A model generated the notes under the pieces. It was not told where the DNA came from, did no database searches, and saw only the letters and a program-made list of their open reading frames with translations. Source: UBA7374 sp049890275 (GTDB lineage: Bacteria > Verrucomicrobiota > Verrucomicrobiia > Opitutales > Coraliomargaritaceae). From it: a stretch of 64,000 nt of DNA. Positions within the stretch are counted from its first letter, which is position 1. The number at the start of each line of letters is the position of its first letter. The stretch spans positions 1-64,000 of the forward strand of contig JBMHBT010000008.1 in the NCBI GenBank assembly GCA_049890275.1, written 5' to 3'. The position numbers and the translations under genes were made by a program. Positions 48,079-56,783 of this stretch are shown here, piece after piece.

Positions 48079-48453
48079 TTACTTCTCCCATTCGATCGCA
48101 CCCTTACGTAATTCGTAAAACAAACCGAGTACCAAAACACCAAGGAAAAAGAAAATTGGCAGTAAAATCGGCAACTGCACGGCGAGAAACTCACGAAATA
48201 CCATTACCCAAGGCAGGAGAAAAACCACCTCAATATCAAATAAGATAAAAAGCATGGCCGTCACGTAAAACTTCACGGCAAAGCGCGCATGACCTGGCCC
48301 CTCAGCCAACATACCACATTCGTAAGCAGAATTCTTAATTGCAGTATCTGTGCCTCGCTTCCCGAAGATATGCGAAACCGACAAAATGACAGCCCCGATT
48401 CCCGTGGCCAAACAGATCTGAACAAAGATCGGATAGTAGTCAGCTATTTGCAT
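48079..48453 (-). CDS. nuoA: NADH-quinone oxidoreductase subunit A
   Basis: 124-residue membrane subunit of respiratory complex I with three helices. Signature: SAYECGMLAEGPGHARFAVK, with the Y-E-C-G motif, then FYVTAMLFILFDIEVVFLLP. Usually the first gene of the nuo operon, but here the genes on either side are unrelated (the diadenylate cyclase 143 bases downstream, the DUF362-like gene upstream), so nuoA is detached from the other subunits. Confidence 0.95.
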   Translation of the reverse strand: MQIADYYPIFVQICLATGIGAVILSVSHIFGKRGTDTAIKNSAYECGMLAEGPGHARFAVKFYVTAMLFILFDIEVVFLLPWVMVFREFLAVQLPILLPIFFFLGVLVLGLFYELRKGAIEWEK

Positions 48454-48515
48454 GACACTATAAGAGCTTACATGTGCGAGGATTCAAGTTGAATCGACAC
48501 TATTTAATACGGGTT

Positions 48516-49637
48516 CTATTCATCTGTCCCACGCAAATCCGGAAAAACAGAGTCCCGATTCGAGTCATTCTCGCTCAAAATGGAACGCACTTCAATATGA
48601 TTCAAATCGTCCGTCCCTAATCCTAAACTTACAGCAAAAGGAAACTGCCGGGGTAGAGGATCCATTCGAGGAAAGCCCTCTAAAACACGCAATCGATTCA
48701 TTCGCTCGAGAAATAAACGGTCTATCGCCACAGCATCCGACCCCAACCAGATCTTTGGTTCACTCTGAGTATAACGTGAATGAAACATCGGACCACCGAT
48801 GTATTGGTAGCGTCCTAAGGAGACACAGTGAAAAAGCAGACGCTCCCGTAATTCAGGAATCGCAGCAATTTCCGCCAATGCAGCTGCAGCTGTAGCATCA
48901 TTGGCCAAAAAACGCTGACTGTTCCCAACATTCCAAAGCGTCGCACTGGCCATTGCCCCATCAATCCCCAAAGCCGGATCATCGACAACAGTCGCCAGAT
49001 TGATCCAAAAATCTACATCTTCAATCAGAGGCATCGGGAGAAAACTTTTGCGTTGGCGGTCGCCTACATCCAGAGAGCCACGATCCGTCTCCATTCGGAA
49101 GAATGAATTCGGATTCTCCCTCAAGGTTGGTGGCAAAGGGCTGTCGTAAAACCAATCTTCATCAAAATACTGCCCACTATCCAAAGCCAAGACCGGACAC
49201 CCCTCAAAAAGGTCAGACTCCAACGTAGAAAAGGATAAAACACCGGCTCGGTGCAAAGCGTGACGATTACTATCGATGAGTAAAATGGACTGCCTAGAAA
49301 AACCGCGCATCTCCAACTCGGCAATGACCGCCCGGATTAATGGTAATGGAGTCGCCAACCCCCTTCCGCTGCGAGTGTTTAACTTTAAGCCAACCTTAGC
49401 GCGTTCACCGGGAGCTATTCGGGTGCCCGTCTCCTTTTCAAAACCCTCAAACAGCAAAGCGATGGCTTGGTCATAAGCTCCCGTCTCCTCCAAAGAAGTT
49501 TCCCAGATCACGCCTTCGGGCCCTTTAGCAAAAGACTCGAATGCATTCGTCTCGACTCTGCAGGCAGCAGCTACAAAAACAACAACTGCCCAATGAAAAT
49601 AGACGTTGCTTCTAAGGCGCTTTCCACACCTATCCAC
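48516..49637 (-). CDS. DUF362-like lipoprotein
   Basis: 373 residues if the GTG at 49637 is used: it gives a clean lipoprotein signal (MDRCGKRLRSNVYFHW, then AVVVFVAAAC with Cys26). An ATG at 49751 in the same frame adds 38 residues without a signal-like start. The globular part resembles DUF362: ERAKVGLKLNTRSGRGLATP, LIRAVIAELEMRGFSRQSIL, DFWINLATVVDDPALGIDGA, IWLGSDAVAIDRLFLERMNR. Function of the family is not established; several members are annotated as iron-sulfur proteins but no cysteine cluster is seen here. Confidence 0.65.
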   Translation of the reverse strand: MDRCGKRLRSNVYFHWAVVVFVAAACRVETNAFESFAKGPEGVIWETSLEETGAYDQAIALLFEGFEKETGTRIAPGERAKVGLKLNTRSGRGLATPLPLIRAVIAELEMRGFSRQSILLIDSNRHALHRAGVLSFSTLESDLFEGCPVLALDSGQYFDEDWFYDSPLPPTLRENPNSFFRMETDRGSLDVGDRQRKSFLPMPLIEDVDFWINLATVVDDPALGIDGAMASATLWNVGNSQRFLANDATAAAALAEIAAIPELRERLLFHCVSLGRYQYIGGPMFHSRYTQSEPKIWLGSDAVAIDRLFLERMNRLRVLEGFPRMDPLPRQFPFAVSLGLGTDDLNHIEVRSILSENDSNRDSVFPDLRGTDE

Positions 49638-49725
49638 TTGACAGCACTTGACTCCCTGAAAAAATTCTACAGCACGCCTGCAATATGTTTCCAATTGCCC
49701 CACTGAAAGGACGAAATTAAAGCCC

Positions 49726-51237
49726 ATGCCGAAAGCAACCCTCAAAAGCACAATCCGCTATTTCTTCATCCTCACTCTATTTCTATCAGGATGCAGTGAC
49801 CCGATAAAACAAAGGGCGCAAAAACTGGAGCAGGCCGCGGAATCATCAAAAGCCGGTGAATACCTAAAAGCAGAGGAACTTCTGAACCAGCTCGCTCAAG
49901 ACAACCCCGAAGACTTGACAGTCTTACTAGCCAGAGCCGACCTGTACCAAGCGCAGGATAAAAAAGTACAAGCTGCCCTAGCCTTGCAGCAAGCCCAACA
50001 GCTTGCCCCGGATGATATCAATTTACTCTACCGTACCATTGAGGCCCTCCAAGTTGCAGAACAGCCGAGAGGAAACTATTTGGAAGACCTCGCAAAGCGA
50101 GCTCCCGAATCGATGCCACCGGAGCTTTGGGAGCAACTCGGTGCCCTGCGTTCCAGCGCAGGACAAACACAAGCAGCCCTTGACGCCTACCTAGAGGCCA
50201 ACAGCGCAAAAGACCATACACCCAGCCCTGAAAGCGCTGCAGCGATTGGCCAGTTATTCCTCAAACTGAATAACCTGCCTCAAGCAGAAAGATGGTTTCG
50301 AGCTGCGGCAGAAAGCGACGATCTCAATGCACTCTCTGCACTCTTTGGGTTGCTGGAAATCTATCACCGCAACAAAGATTGGGCTACGGTCGAGCTCATC
50401 CTCGAGCAATTGCAGGAGCAATTCCCCGGCTCAATTAAAGCCAGTCACTGGGCCAAGCTACCTGAAGAAATCAAAACCTGGCGAGCCGCTCAGGAAGCTC
50501 TGCAAGCAGAGCTCGTGGAAAAAACCAACCCAGTCGAAGAGAGTGTTGATGGGCCATCCGAAGAAGAATCCGGCTCCAATACAGAAACGTCCGATGAAGC
50601 CACGATAGCCGAAACCACAAAAGAAGACACCCAGGAAACGACTGATGCCCCATCTGGGAAAGAGACAGCCCTAGCTGATTTAGAAGCGGCCATCGCAATG
50701 GCTGATAAACCCGCTGTCGAAGAAGATCTTGTCCCTCAAGAGGATTTTGTCGCCGCCCCCCCACCGCCACCGCTACCGGATCCCGCTCAATTGGTCGAAG
50801 ATGCGCGCCTGGCTGAACAGGAACGCGACTTCGCCACTGCAATCCAACTTTATTGGCAAGCCCTGAGCCAAGCCAATGAAAGTTCTGAAATCTGGAACCG
50901 TCTGTCACAGGCTTATCTCATCGACGGACAAATCCAAAACGCTGAAACAGCGGCACTCGAATCACTTCGACTCAGTCCTGAAGAGGAAGGCTATATGCTC
51001 GACTACCTACGCATTATTCAACGCACAAAGACACTACCCGAATTCCTCATCGAGTTACAAACCGCTTACGATCGATTCCCTCAAAACCCGGATATCGTAC
51101 TCTCTTTAGCTCGCGCCTACGAGCGTATCGATGGTCGTGAAGAATCGGCTGCCAACGCCTATCGACGTTTTATCCAGCTAGCCCCGGATCATCACCTCCG
51201 TCCAGAGGCAGAAACCGCTCTCAACCGACTGCTCTAG
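49726..51237 (+). CDS. tetratricopeptide-repeat lipoprotein
   Basis: 503 residues. Lipoprotein signal MPKATLKSTIRYFFILTLFL then SGC with Cys23. TPR units are visible in two blocks: residues ~30-250 (e.g. KAEELLNQLAQDNPEDLTVL, AALALQQAQQLAPDDINLLY) and ~355-503 (e.g. AIQLYWQALSQANESSEIWN, AETAALESLRLSPEEEGYML). Between them is an acidic, low-complexity linker (Glu, Thr, Ser, Asp rich) and a proline run. Protein-interaction scaffold anchored in the outer or inner membrane. Nine bases before dnaG, so likely the first gene of the dnaG-rpoD transcript. Confidence 0.85.
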   Translation: MPKATLKSTIRYFFILTLFLSGCSDPIKQRAQKLEQAAESSKAGEYLKAEELLNQLAQDNPEDLTVLLARADLYQAQDKKVQAALALQQAQQLAPDDINLLYRTIEALQVAEQPRGNYLEDLAKRAPESMPPELWEQLGALRSSAGQTQAALDAYLEANSAKDHTPSPESAAAIGQLFLKLNNLPQAERWFRAAAESDDLNALSALFGLLEIYHRNKDWATVELILEQLQEQFPGSIKASHWAKLPEEIKTWRAAQEALQAELVEKTNPVEESVDGPSEEESGSNTETSDEATIAETTKEDTQETTDAPSGKETALADLEAAIAMADKPAVEEDLVPQEDFVAAPPPPPLPDPAQLVEDARLAEQERDFATAIQLYWQALSQANESSEIWNRLSQAYLIDGQIQNAETAALESLRLSPEEEGYMLDYLRIIQRTKTLPEFLIELQTAYDRFPQNPDIVLSLARAYERIDGREESAANAYRRFIQLAPDHHLRPEAETALNRLL

Positions 51238-51246
51238 GGCCATCGA

Positions 51247-53082
51247 ATGCCCAAGATCGCCCAACGATCCATCGAAACGATCAAGCAACAAGTCAACCTT
51301 GTTGACGTCGTCTCTCCCTACGTACAACTCAAGCGAGCCGGTCGTTCTTTTAAGGGCCTGAGCCCATTTACCCAGGAGAAAACGCCCTCCTTCTACGTCC
51401 ACCCAGACCGCGGCTTTTTTAAATGCTTCAGCTCGGGTGAAGGCGGCGACTGTTTTTCCTTCGTTATGAAGATGGAAAACCTTGAATTCGGAGAGGCCGT
51501 CGAGTGGTTGGGGAAAAAATTCAACATCCAGCTTGAATACGAATCCGGCGGCCCCAGCCGAGAAGAAGCCTCCCTGCGCAAACAACTTTTTGAAATACAG
51601 GAACTCGCCACTGATTGGTTCCATCGGCAATTTCTTGAATCCGATGAGGCCGCATCCGTTCGCACCTACTGGCAGGAACAACGCGGATTTTCGATGGAAA
51701 CCGCAGCCGACCTGAAGATCGGCTATGCCCCGACGGCACAAGACGCATTTTCTCAAATATGCGCGAAGCGCGGTATATCAATCCCTGCCATGCATCGTAG
51801 CGGGCTCTTCTATGCACGGGAGCAAGAGCGAGAGCACCTACGATTCCGGTCCCGTTTTCGCGGACGGCTGATGATCCCCATCCGCGATGTACAGGGTCGG
51901 GTTGTTGCCTTTACTGCCAGACAATTACCCCAGACTCCGGAAGACGATCCAGCCCATCAGGCCAAGTACGTCAACTCGCCGGAAACTCCGATTTTCCATA
52001 AAGGACGCATCCTCTTCGGCATGGACCACGCCCGCACCCATCTACGGGAAGGTGATGGTTTCCTACTAGTCGAAGGGCAACTCGACGCCATTCGCTGCTG
52101 GTCTGTCGGTCTCCATACCGCAGTTGCCCCACAAGGCACTGCCCTGACTGAAGATCAGGTACATCTGCTCCGGCGCTATGACCCCCCTTATGTCGAGTGC
52201 TTGATGGATGGTGATTCAGCCGGGCGCAAGGCGGCCCTAAAATACATTCCACTCGCTCTTAAAGCCGGTCTTGAATTCCGCTTTCTCCTCCTCCCTGAAA
52301 AAGCAGACCCCGATGACCTTTTGCGGGAAAATGGGTCTCCCGCTCTCGAAGATCTGCGTAAAAACCAACGAATGGCTCTTGATCTAGCCCTTGAAGCAAG
52401 CCTTCCAGAAGGACGTCCTCCCTCTACCCATGAGAAAACCAGTGTACTAAAAAGTATCTATGAGCTCGTCCAGCAGGTACCCTCGCAGGTTGCTCAAGAA
52501 GACTACATACGCAACGCAGCTCGAAAGCTCAGTGTCGACCCGGAAGCCGCCTTGCGCGACTATAGTTCTTTATCACACACAAATAGAAATCGAACAAATC
52601 CAGCTAAAAAGGATTCAAACCCTCCGAAAACAACTGGTGACGCGCTATTGACACAAGCAACTTGGGAGCTACTTTGGCTCCTTTTACATCATCCAGAACA
52701 CGCCCAAAGAATCGCCCAAATACTTGATTATCACTGGATTGACACTTCCGAGATCGCTGGCTCTCTACTCAACCGCCTCACTGCAGAACTGCGAGAAGGC
52801 ATGATCGAGTCCACCGAAAACATCGAATCTATTATACAAAGCGACACAGAAAGACAACTTCTCGCCGATATGCACACACGTGATCTGGAGTGTGAATCAC
52901 CAACGGCGCTTATTCAAAAATGCTTGCAAACACTTTATCGTAATCACCTCAACGAGCGAAAAAAATCTCTGGAACAAAATATTGCAAACGCTGACACCCC
53001 GCACTCCGAGCTCCGTAAACTTATGCAAGAAGTAAAGTCCATCCGCCAACAATTGGCCAAACCAATGGATTTTTCGATATAA
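51247..53082 (+). CDS. dnaG: DNA primase with degenerate zinc-binding domain
   Basis: Synthesises RNA primers at the replication fork. 611 residues. The N-terminal CHC2 domain is recognisable (VDVVSPYVQLKRAGRSFKGL, SPFTQEKTPSFYVHPDRGFF, KCFSSGEGGDCFSFVMKMEN), but of the four zinc ligands Cys-His-Cys-Cys only one remains: Ser39, Thr42, Cys60, Ser63. The TOPRIM core is intact: RGRLMIPIRDVQGRVVAFTA, FLLVEGQLDAIRCWSVG (catalytic Glu), ECLMDGDSAGRKAALKY (D-x-D type), KADPDDLLRENG. A C-terminal helical DnaB-interaction region follows. rpoD starts 33 bases downstream, the classical dnaG-rpoD pairing without rpsU. Confidence 0.93.
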   Translation: MPKIAQRSIETIKQQVNLVDVVSPYVQLKRAGRSFKGLSPFTQEKTPSFYVHPDRGFFKCFSSGEGGDCFSFVMKMENLEFGEAVEWLGKKFNIQLEYESGGPSREEASLRKQLFEIQELATDWFHRQFLESDEAASVRTYWQEQRGFSMETAADLKIGYAPTAQDAFSQICAKRGISIPAMHRSGLFYAREQEREHLRFRSRFRGRLMIPIRDVQGRVVAFTARQLPQTPEDDPAHQAKYVNSPETPIFHKGRILFGMDHARTHLREGDGFLLVEGQLDAIRCWSVGLHTAVAPQGTALTEDQVHLLRRYDPPYVECLMDGDSAGRKAALKYIPLALKAGLEFRFLLLPEKADPDDLLRENGSPALEDLRKNQRMALDLALEASLPEGRPPSTHEKTSVLKSIYELVQQVPSQVAQEDYIRNAARKLSVDPEAALRDYSSLSHTNRNRTNPAKKDSNPPKTTGDALLTQATWELLWLLLHHPEHAQRIAQILDYHWIDTSEIAGSLLNRLTAELREGMIESTENIESIIQSDTERQLLADMHTRDLECESPTALIQKCLQTLYRNHLNERKKSLEQNIANADTPHSELRKLMQEVKSIRQQLAKPMDFSI

Positions 53083-53115
53083 CCTCTTTTTTCAAAAAAA
53101 ATTCCCTTCACTGAT

Positions 53116-55212
53116 ATGCCAGCAGCAAAAAAGAAACCTGCCAAAAAAGCGACCACCGCTAAGAAAAAAACTGCGCCTGCCAAAAAGAAGGTCACGAAGA
53201 AAACCGTTAAAAAGGCGGCGAAGAAAGCTACGGTCAAGAAAGTCGTGGCGAAACCTGTAAAAAAAGCGGCGACCAAAAAGACCGCGAAAAAAACTGCGGC
53301 AAAAAAGGCGAATGTAAAAAAAGCGGCGACTAAAAAGAGCGTAACTCCTAAAAAAGCAGTCAAGAAGGCTGCACCTAAAAAGAGTGCGGTAAAGAAGAGC
53401 GCGGCCAAAAAGACTGCGACAAAGAAAAAGGTGAGTACTAAAGCGGCTCCTAAAACAGATATTCCGGAAATCACCAATGAGGAAATCGCACAAGCGTCCT
53501 CAAGCAAACGACGACTTTCAGCCAAGGCTCATGAAAAGCTGAACGAAAAAATTCGCGGGCTTATTCGTCACTCCAAGGAGCAAGGCTTTCTGACCTATAA
53601 GGACATCAATAAGGGGCTGCCGGAAAGCATCAACAACCCCGAGGAAATCGAGAATGTCATTTCCATCCTGCAAAACCTTGAAATTGAGGTCTTAGATGAC
53701 AAACAGGTAGAAGCGTTCAAAGCACGCCAAGAAGAGACGGAAGAGAAAGAGGTACGCAGTTCCCAAAACGATATCCTCGACGACCCCGTTCGCATGTACC
53801 TAAAGCAAATGGGCCAAGTCCCGCTGCTAACCCGCGAAGAAGAGGTGACTATCTCCAAACGCATCGAAAATGCTGAGCTGCGTGCTCAGAGTGCCCTCTT
53901 CTCAACGGCGCTCACTTTAGAGTTTCAAAACGATGTTGTACAAAAGCTACTCAACCGGGAGGAACGCTTTGACCGAGTCGTACTCGATAAAAAGATTGAA
54001 AGTCGGGAAGCCTATTTCAATAGCCTTCCGAAGCTGCTCGAAGAAGCCCACAAGCTCGGTGAGCGTATTTATTCAGCTTGGAGTAGCCAGGAAGAAGCCG
54101 CCGAAGCCAACAATGAGAGCAATCGGAAGCGGGCTCGTACTCGAATGGCCAAGTACGAGAAAACCTTGAGTGCAGTCTTACGAAAATATTGCCTCAAACT
54201 AAAGATCTTTGAAGATTTCATTAAAGACCTGACACCGACCTACCGGGAGTTGGATAATCTCTACGATGACTTAGAAACGGCCGACAAAGTTGCCCGCCGC
54301 CGCCGTCGTAAAGTCGACGTTGCTGCGGTAGAAAAACGCCTTCTCGAAATCAAAGCGGAGTTTAAGGTGGAACCGAAGCAACTCTTGGAAATTCTTCGTG
54401 ATGTGCGCCAAGGTCTGCGCGATGCGCACAAGGCAAAAACCGAAATGGTGGAGGCTAACTTGCGCTTGGTAATCTCAATTGCGAAGAAGTACACCAACCG
54501 CGGTCTCTCTTTCCTCGATCTGATTCAAGAGGGTAACATGGGGCTAATGAAAGCGGTTGAGAAGTTTGAGTACCGTCGCGGCTACAAATTCTCAACCTAC
54601 GCAACTTGGTGGATTCGTCAGGCCATCACCCGCTCTATCGCGGATCAGGCACGCACCATCCGCATACCAGTTCACATGATTGAGACCCTGAATAAGGTGA
54701 TGCAGGTACAAAAGCAACTCCTGCAGGAACTCGGCCATGAACCCACCGCAGAAGAAGTAGCGGACGAAATGAACATGCCACTGGAACGTGTTCAATCCAT
54801 CATGAAGATGGCGCAGCAGCCTATTTCCCTGCAAAGTCCCGTTGGTGATTCAGACGATACCAATTTTGGTGACTTTATTGAAGATAAAGGAGCGGAGAAT
54901 CCATACGACATGACCGCCTACAGCTTACTGCGGGAGAAGATTACTGATGTTCTCGATAGTCTGACCGAACGTGAGCGACGAGTTCTCTCGCTCCGATTTG
55001 GCCTCGCAGATGGTTACTCACGTACACTCGAGGAAGTCGGCCGACAGTTTAAAGTGACTCGAGAAAGAATCCGTCAAATTGAAGCCAAAGCACTTCGAAA
55101 AATGCGCCACCCGACCCGTATTCGCCAGCTCCATGGATTTTTTGAAGGCGACATTAATCTGGACAAACCGGGAATGGATAGCCTGAAAAGAGAAGCGGAA
55201 ACAAAGGGCTGA
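53116..55212 (+). CDS. rpoD: RNA polymerase sigma factor RpoD with histone-H1-like N-terminal tail
   Basis: Primary sigma factor. 698 residues. Residues ~1-113 are almost only Lys, Ala, Thr, Val and Pro (e.g. PAAKKKPAKKATTAKKK), as in histone H1 or bacterial HU-tails. Then region 1.1 (GLIRHSKEQGFLTYKDINKG), region 1.2 (DPVRMYLKQMGQVPLLTREE), a non-conserved region, regions 2.1-2.4 (EANLRLVISIAKKYTNRGLS, FLDLIQEGNMGLMKAVEKFE, YKFSTYATWWIRQAITRSIA), region 3 and region 4 with the -35 helix-turn-helix (TLEEVGRQFKVTRERIRQIE). All promoter-binding elements are intact. The tail would contact DNA or RNA polymerase nonspecifically (inference). Confidence 0.97.
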   Translation: MPAAKKKPAKKATTAKKKTAPAKKKVTKKTVKKAAKKATVKKVVAKPVKKAATKKTAKKTAAKKANVKKAATKKSVTPKKAVKKAAPKKSAVKKSAAKKTATKKKVSTKAAPKTDIPEITNEEIAQASSSKRRLSAKAHEKLNEKIRGLIRHSKEQGFLTYKDINKGLPESINNPEEIENVISILQNLEIEVLDDKQVEAFKARQEETEEKEVRSSQNDILDDPVRMYLKQMGQVPLLTREEEVTISKRIENAELRAQSALFSTALTLEFQNDVVQKLLNREERFDRVVLDKKIESREAYFNSLPKLLEEAHKLGERIYSAWSSQEEAAEANNESNRKRARTRMAKYEKTLSAVLRKYCLKLKIFEDFIKDLTPTYRELDNLYDDLETADKVARRRRRKVDVAAVEKRLLEIKAEFKVEPKQLLEILRDVRQGLRDAHKAKTEMVEANLRLVISIAKKYTNRGLSFLDLIQEGNMGLMKAVEKFEYRRGYKFSTYATWWIRQAITRSIADQARTIRIPVHMIETLNKVMQVQKQLLQELGHEPTAEEVADEMNMPLERVQSIMKMAQQPISLQSPVGDSDDTNFGDFIEDKGAENPYDMTAYSLLREKITDVLDSLTERERRVLSLRFGLADGYSRTLEEVGRQFKVTRERIRQIEAKALRKMRHPTRIRQLHGFFEGDINLDKPGMDSLKREAETKG

Positions 55213-55247
55213 AGAGAGCGAATTAATTCACTACGCAGGATTTTATA

Positions 55248-55655
55248 ATGAGAATAAAAAAACTACACTCAGCTATGTGGCTGGGCCTCCTGAGCCTCTT
55301 ACTCAATGCTTGCAGCAGCAATGACAATGGGGAACTCATTAGAAGTAATTCCATAGAACCACAAGTTCAACAACTGGCTCACAGCGAACCTCATTTGATC
55401 CATGTCGATATGATTGAGCGCTTGGCTACATTACGAAATGGAGCTGATCTGGAAGGCTTTCTCTTCACGATCGACCAAGAAGGTGAAGATTCCGGCACAC
55501 TGAAAACGCTCCCGCTACGCAATTCAGCGAGCCTGCGCACTGCGGACATACTGGAAGGGCGTCCGGCGATCAATGATCGGATCCGCCCAGCAAATGATGA
55601 AGAGAGCGCAGCTTTATCAAAAATTTACGGTGACGAAACTACTGATACTCTCTAA
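55248..55655 (+). CDS. small lipoprotein of unknown function
   Basis: 135 residues. Signal and lipobox: MRIKKLHSAMWLGLLSLLL then NACSS with Cys22. The mature part is polar and acidic with no recognised domain. It follows rpoD after 35 bases and precedes tatA/B, all on the same strand, so it may be part of the same transcript. No function can be assigned. Confidence 0.7.
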   Translation: MRIKKLHSAMWLGLLSLLLNACSSNDNGELIRSNSIEPQVQQLAHSEPHLIHVDMIERLATLRNGADLEGFLFTIDQEGEDSGTLKTLPLRNSASLRTADILEGRPAINDRIRPANDEESAALSKIYGDETTDTL

Positions 55656-55667
55656 CGATTGATCCGC

Positions 55668-56006
55668 ATGACTGAACTAGCATTTATACAAAATCTTTCC
55701 AGCTGGGAAATTATTCTCATCTTCCTCGTCGTACTGCTCTTCTTTGGAGCCAAGCGACTACCTGAACTTTTCCGCTCCTTTGGTAAGTCTGTCAAAGAAT
55801 TCAAGAAAGCTACGACTGAAATTGAAGATGACATTCGTACTGCCATGGAAGAAACGCCTGCTGAAAAGGTACAGCCTCCTGTAAAACCAAATACGGATGT
55901 ATCGACCGAAACAGCAAGCACGTCCAGCGAGGCAGAAAAACCTGCGATAGAAACTGTTGATGCAGCTGAAGAAAACGCAGAAGAATCCGATAAAAAGGAA
56001 TCTTAA
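55668..56006 (+). CDS. twin-arginine translocase subunit TatA/TatB
   Basis: 112 residues from ATG 55668 (a TTG at 55659 could add three). N-terminal transmembrane helix IILIFLVVLLFFGAKRLPEL with the F-G-x-x-R-L-P-E-L motif, then the amphipathic helix RSFGKSVKEFKKA, and a disordered Glu/Thr/Ser-rich tail. The motif is typical of TatA/TatE; TatB has a longer helix region. It forms the pore or docking component of the Tat export system. tatC is not in the window. Confidence 0.88.
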   Translation: MTELAFIQNLSSWEIILIFLVVLLFFGAKRLPELFRSFGKSVKEFKKATTEIEDDIRTAMEETPAEKVQPPVKPNTDVSTETASTSSEAEKPAIETVDAAEENAEESDKKES

Positions 56007-56039
56007 CTTTTGATTCACAGCGGCTTACCCGCAGCATAC

Positions 56040-56633
56040 TCATTCAATCATCGGTAGACTGGCATCTTGTTCGACCCGGTTGGGAAAATTCTTGAGGGCC
56101 TCTACCAACGTACGATTGATTCGATCTGTGGTAAACTGAATTGCATCAAAAGCATTGTGTAATTCTTTCCGCCAAAAGAGCTTCTCCTCCGGCCCGCTAT
56201 ATAACTCGACAATTAAGGAAATACGTGGGGCAAATGAAGTTCCGGTATCGCGTCGACTCAAGCTAGCAATCGGTCCGTCGATTGAATCCATCGGGTCTTG
56301 GTATACACTAACTGCTTTTCGCCATTTAACGACGACTAGAATATCAGCCTCTGCTTCCACCGGCTCAAAACCACGCATAGAGAACTCTTGGCCAATCACC
56401 TTTGGTGTTAAATCCTCGAGTACTATCCGTTGTGCATCTTGCCAATCCAGACCCGCAGCTAAAGTATGCTTATAGCGAAAAGTCTGCATTTGACTAAAAT
56501 TGACGGTGCGGACAAATCCGGAATAATCCGCAACTGTACTTCGACAGGAAGAACTCAAAAATAAGACTGTGAGACAAAGTAGTGTCAGAATAACACGTGC
56601 TTTTATTAACGAACTCATGATTTTTGATAGCAC
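56040..56633 (-). CDS. DUF4136-like lipoprotein
   Basis: 197 residues. Signal with lipobox: IKARVILTLLCLTVLFL then SSSC with Cys30. Mature part resembles DUF4136 proteins: FSQMQTFRYKHTLAAGLDWQ, VIGQEFSMRGFEPVEAEADI, LVVVKWRKAVSV, LIVELYSGPEEKLFWRKELH, with the usual W-x-G/x-x late segment replaced here. Function unknown, presumed envelope. A second ATG at 56618 is an alternative start. Confidence 0.7.
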   Translation of the reverse strand: MLSKIMSSLIKARVILTLLCLTVLFLSSSCRSTVADYSGFVRTVNFSQMQTFRYKHTLAAGLDWQDAQRIVLEDLTPKVIGQEFSMRGFEPVEAEADILVVVKWRKAVSVYQDPMDSIDGPIASLSRRDTGTSFAPRISLIVELYSGPEEKLFWRKELHNAFDAIQFTTDRINRTLVEALKNFPNRVEQDASLPMIE

Positions 56634-56690
56634 GCATCGAATAATAAGACAAACATTGTCTCTTTCCTGCTAGAATTCTTTACTGGCAAT

Positions 56691-56777
56691 ATGCGACTCA
56701 CCCCAAGCGAGCAAAAAGCCCTCACCGTACTTATGATGGTTCTTGTACTGGCCCTGATTGGTTATTGCCTTTTGTGA
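56691..56777 (+). CDS. tiny single-span membrane protein
   Basis: 28 residues: MRLTPSEQKALTVLMMVLVL then ALIGYCLL. A short polar start with T-P-S-E-Q-K-A-L precedes one hydrophobic helix and the gene ends. The T-P-S-E pattern resembles the N-terminal anchor segments seen in ComEA-like and small Verrucomicrobial proteins, but a function cannot be claimed. Located in the gap between divergent-to-convergent genes, five bases before the end of the metallophosphoesterase gene. Could be a remnant instead. Confidence 0.4.
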   Translation: MRLTPSEQKALTVLMMVLVLALIGYCLL

Positions 56778-56783
56778 AAGTGT

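Noticed and set aside
52944..53525. Very hydrophobic minus-strand frame opposite the rpoD start
   Set aside because: It is the reverse complement of the Lys/Ala tail (AAG/AAA read backwards gives Phe/Leu); not a membrane protein.
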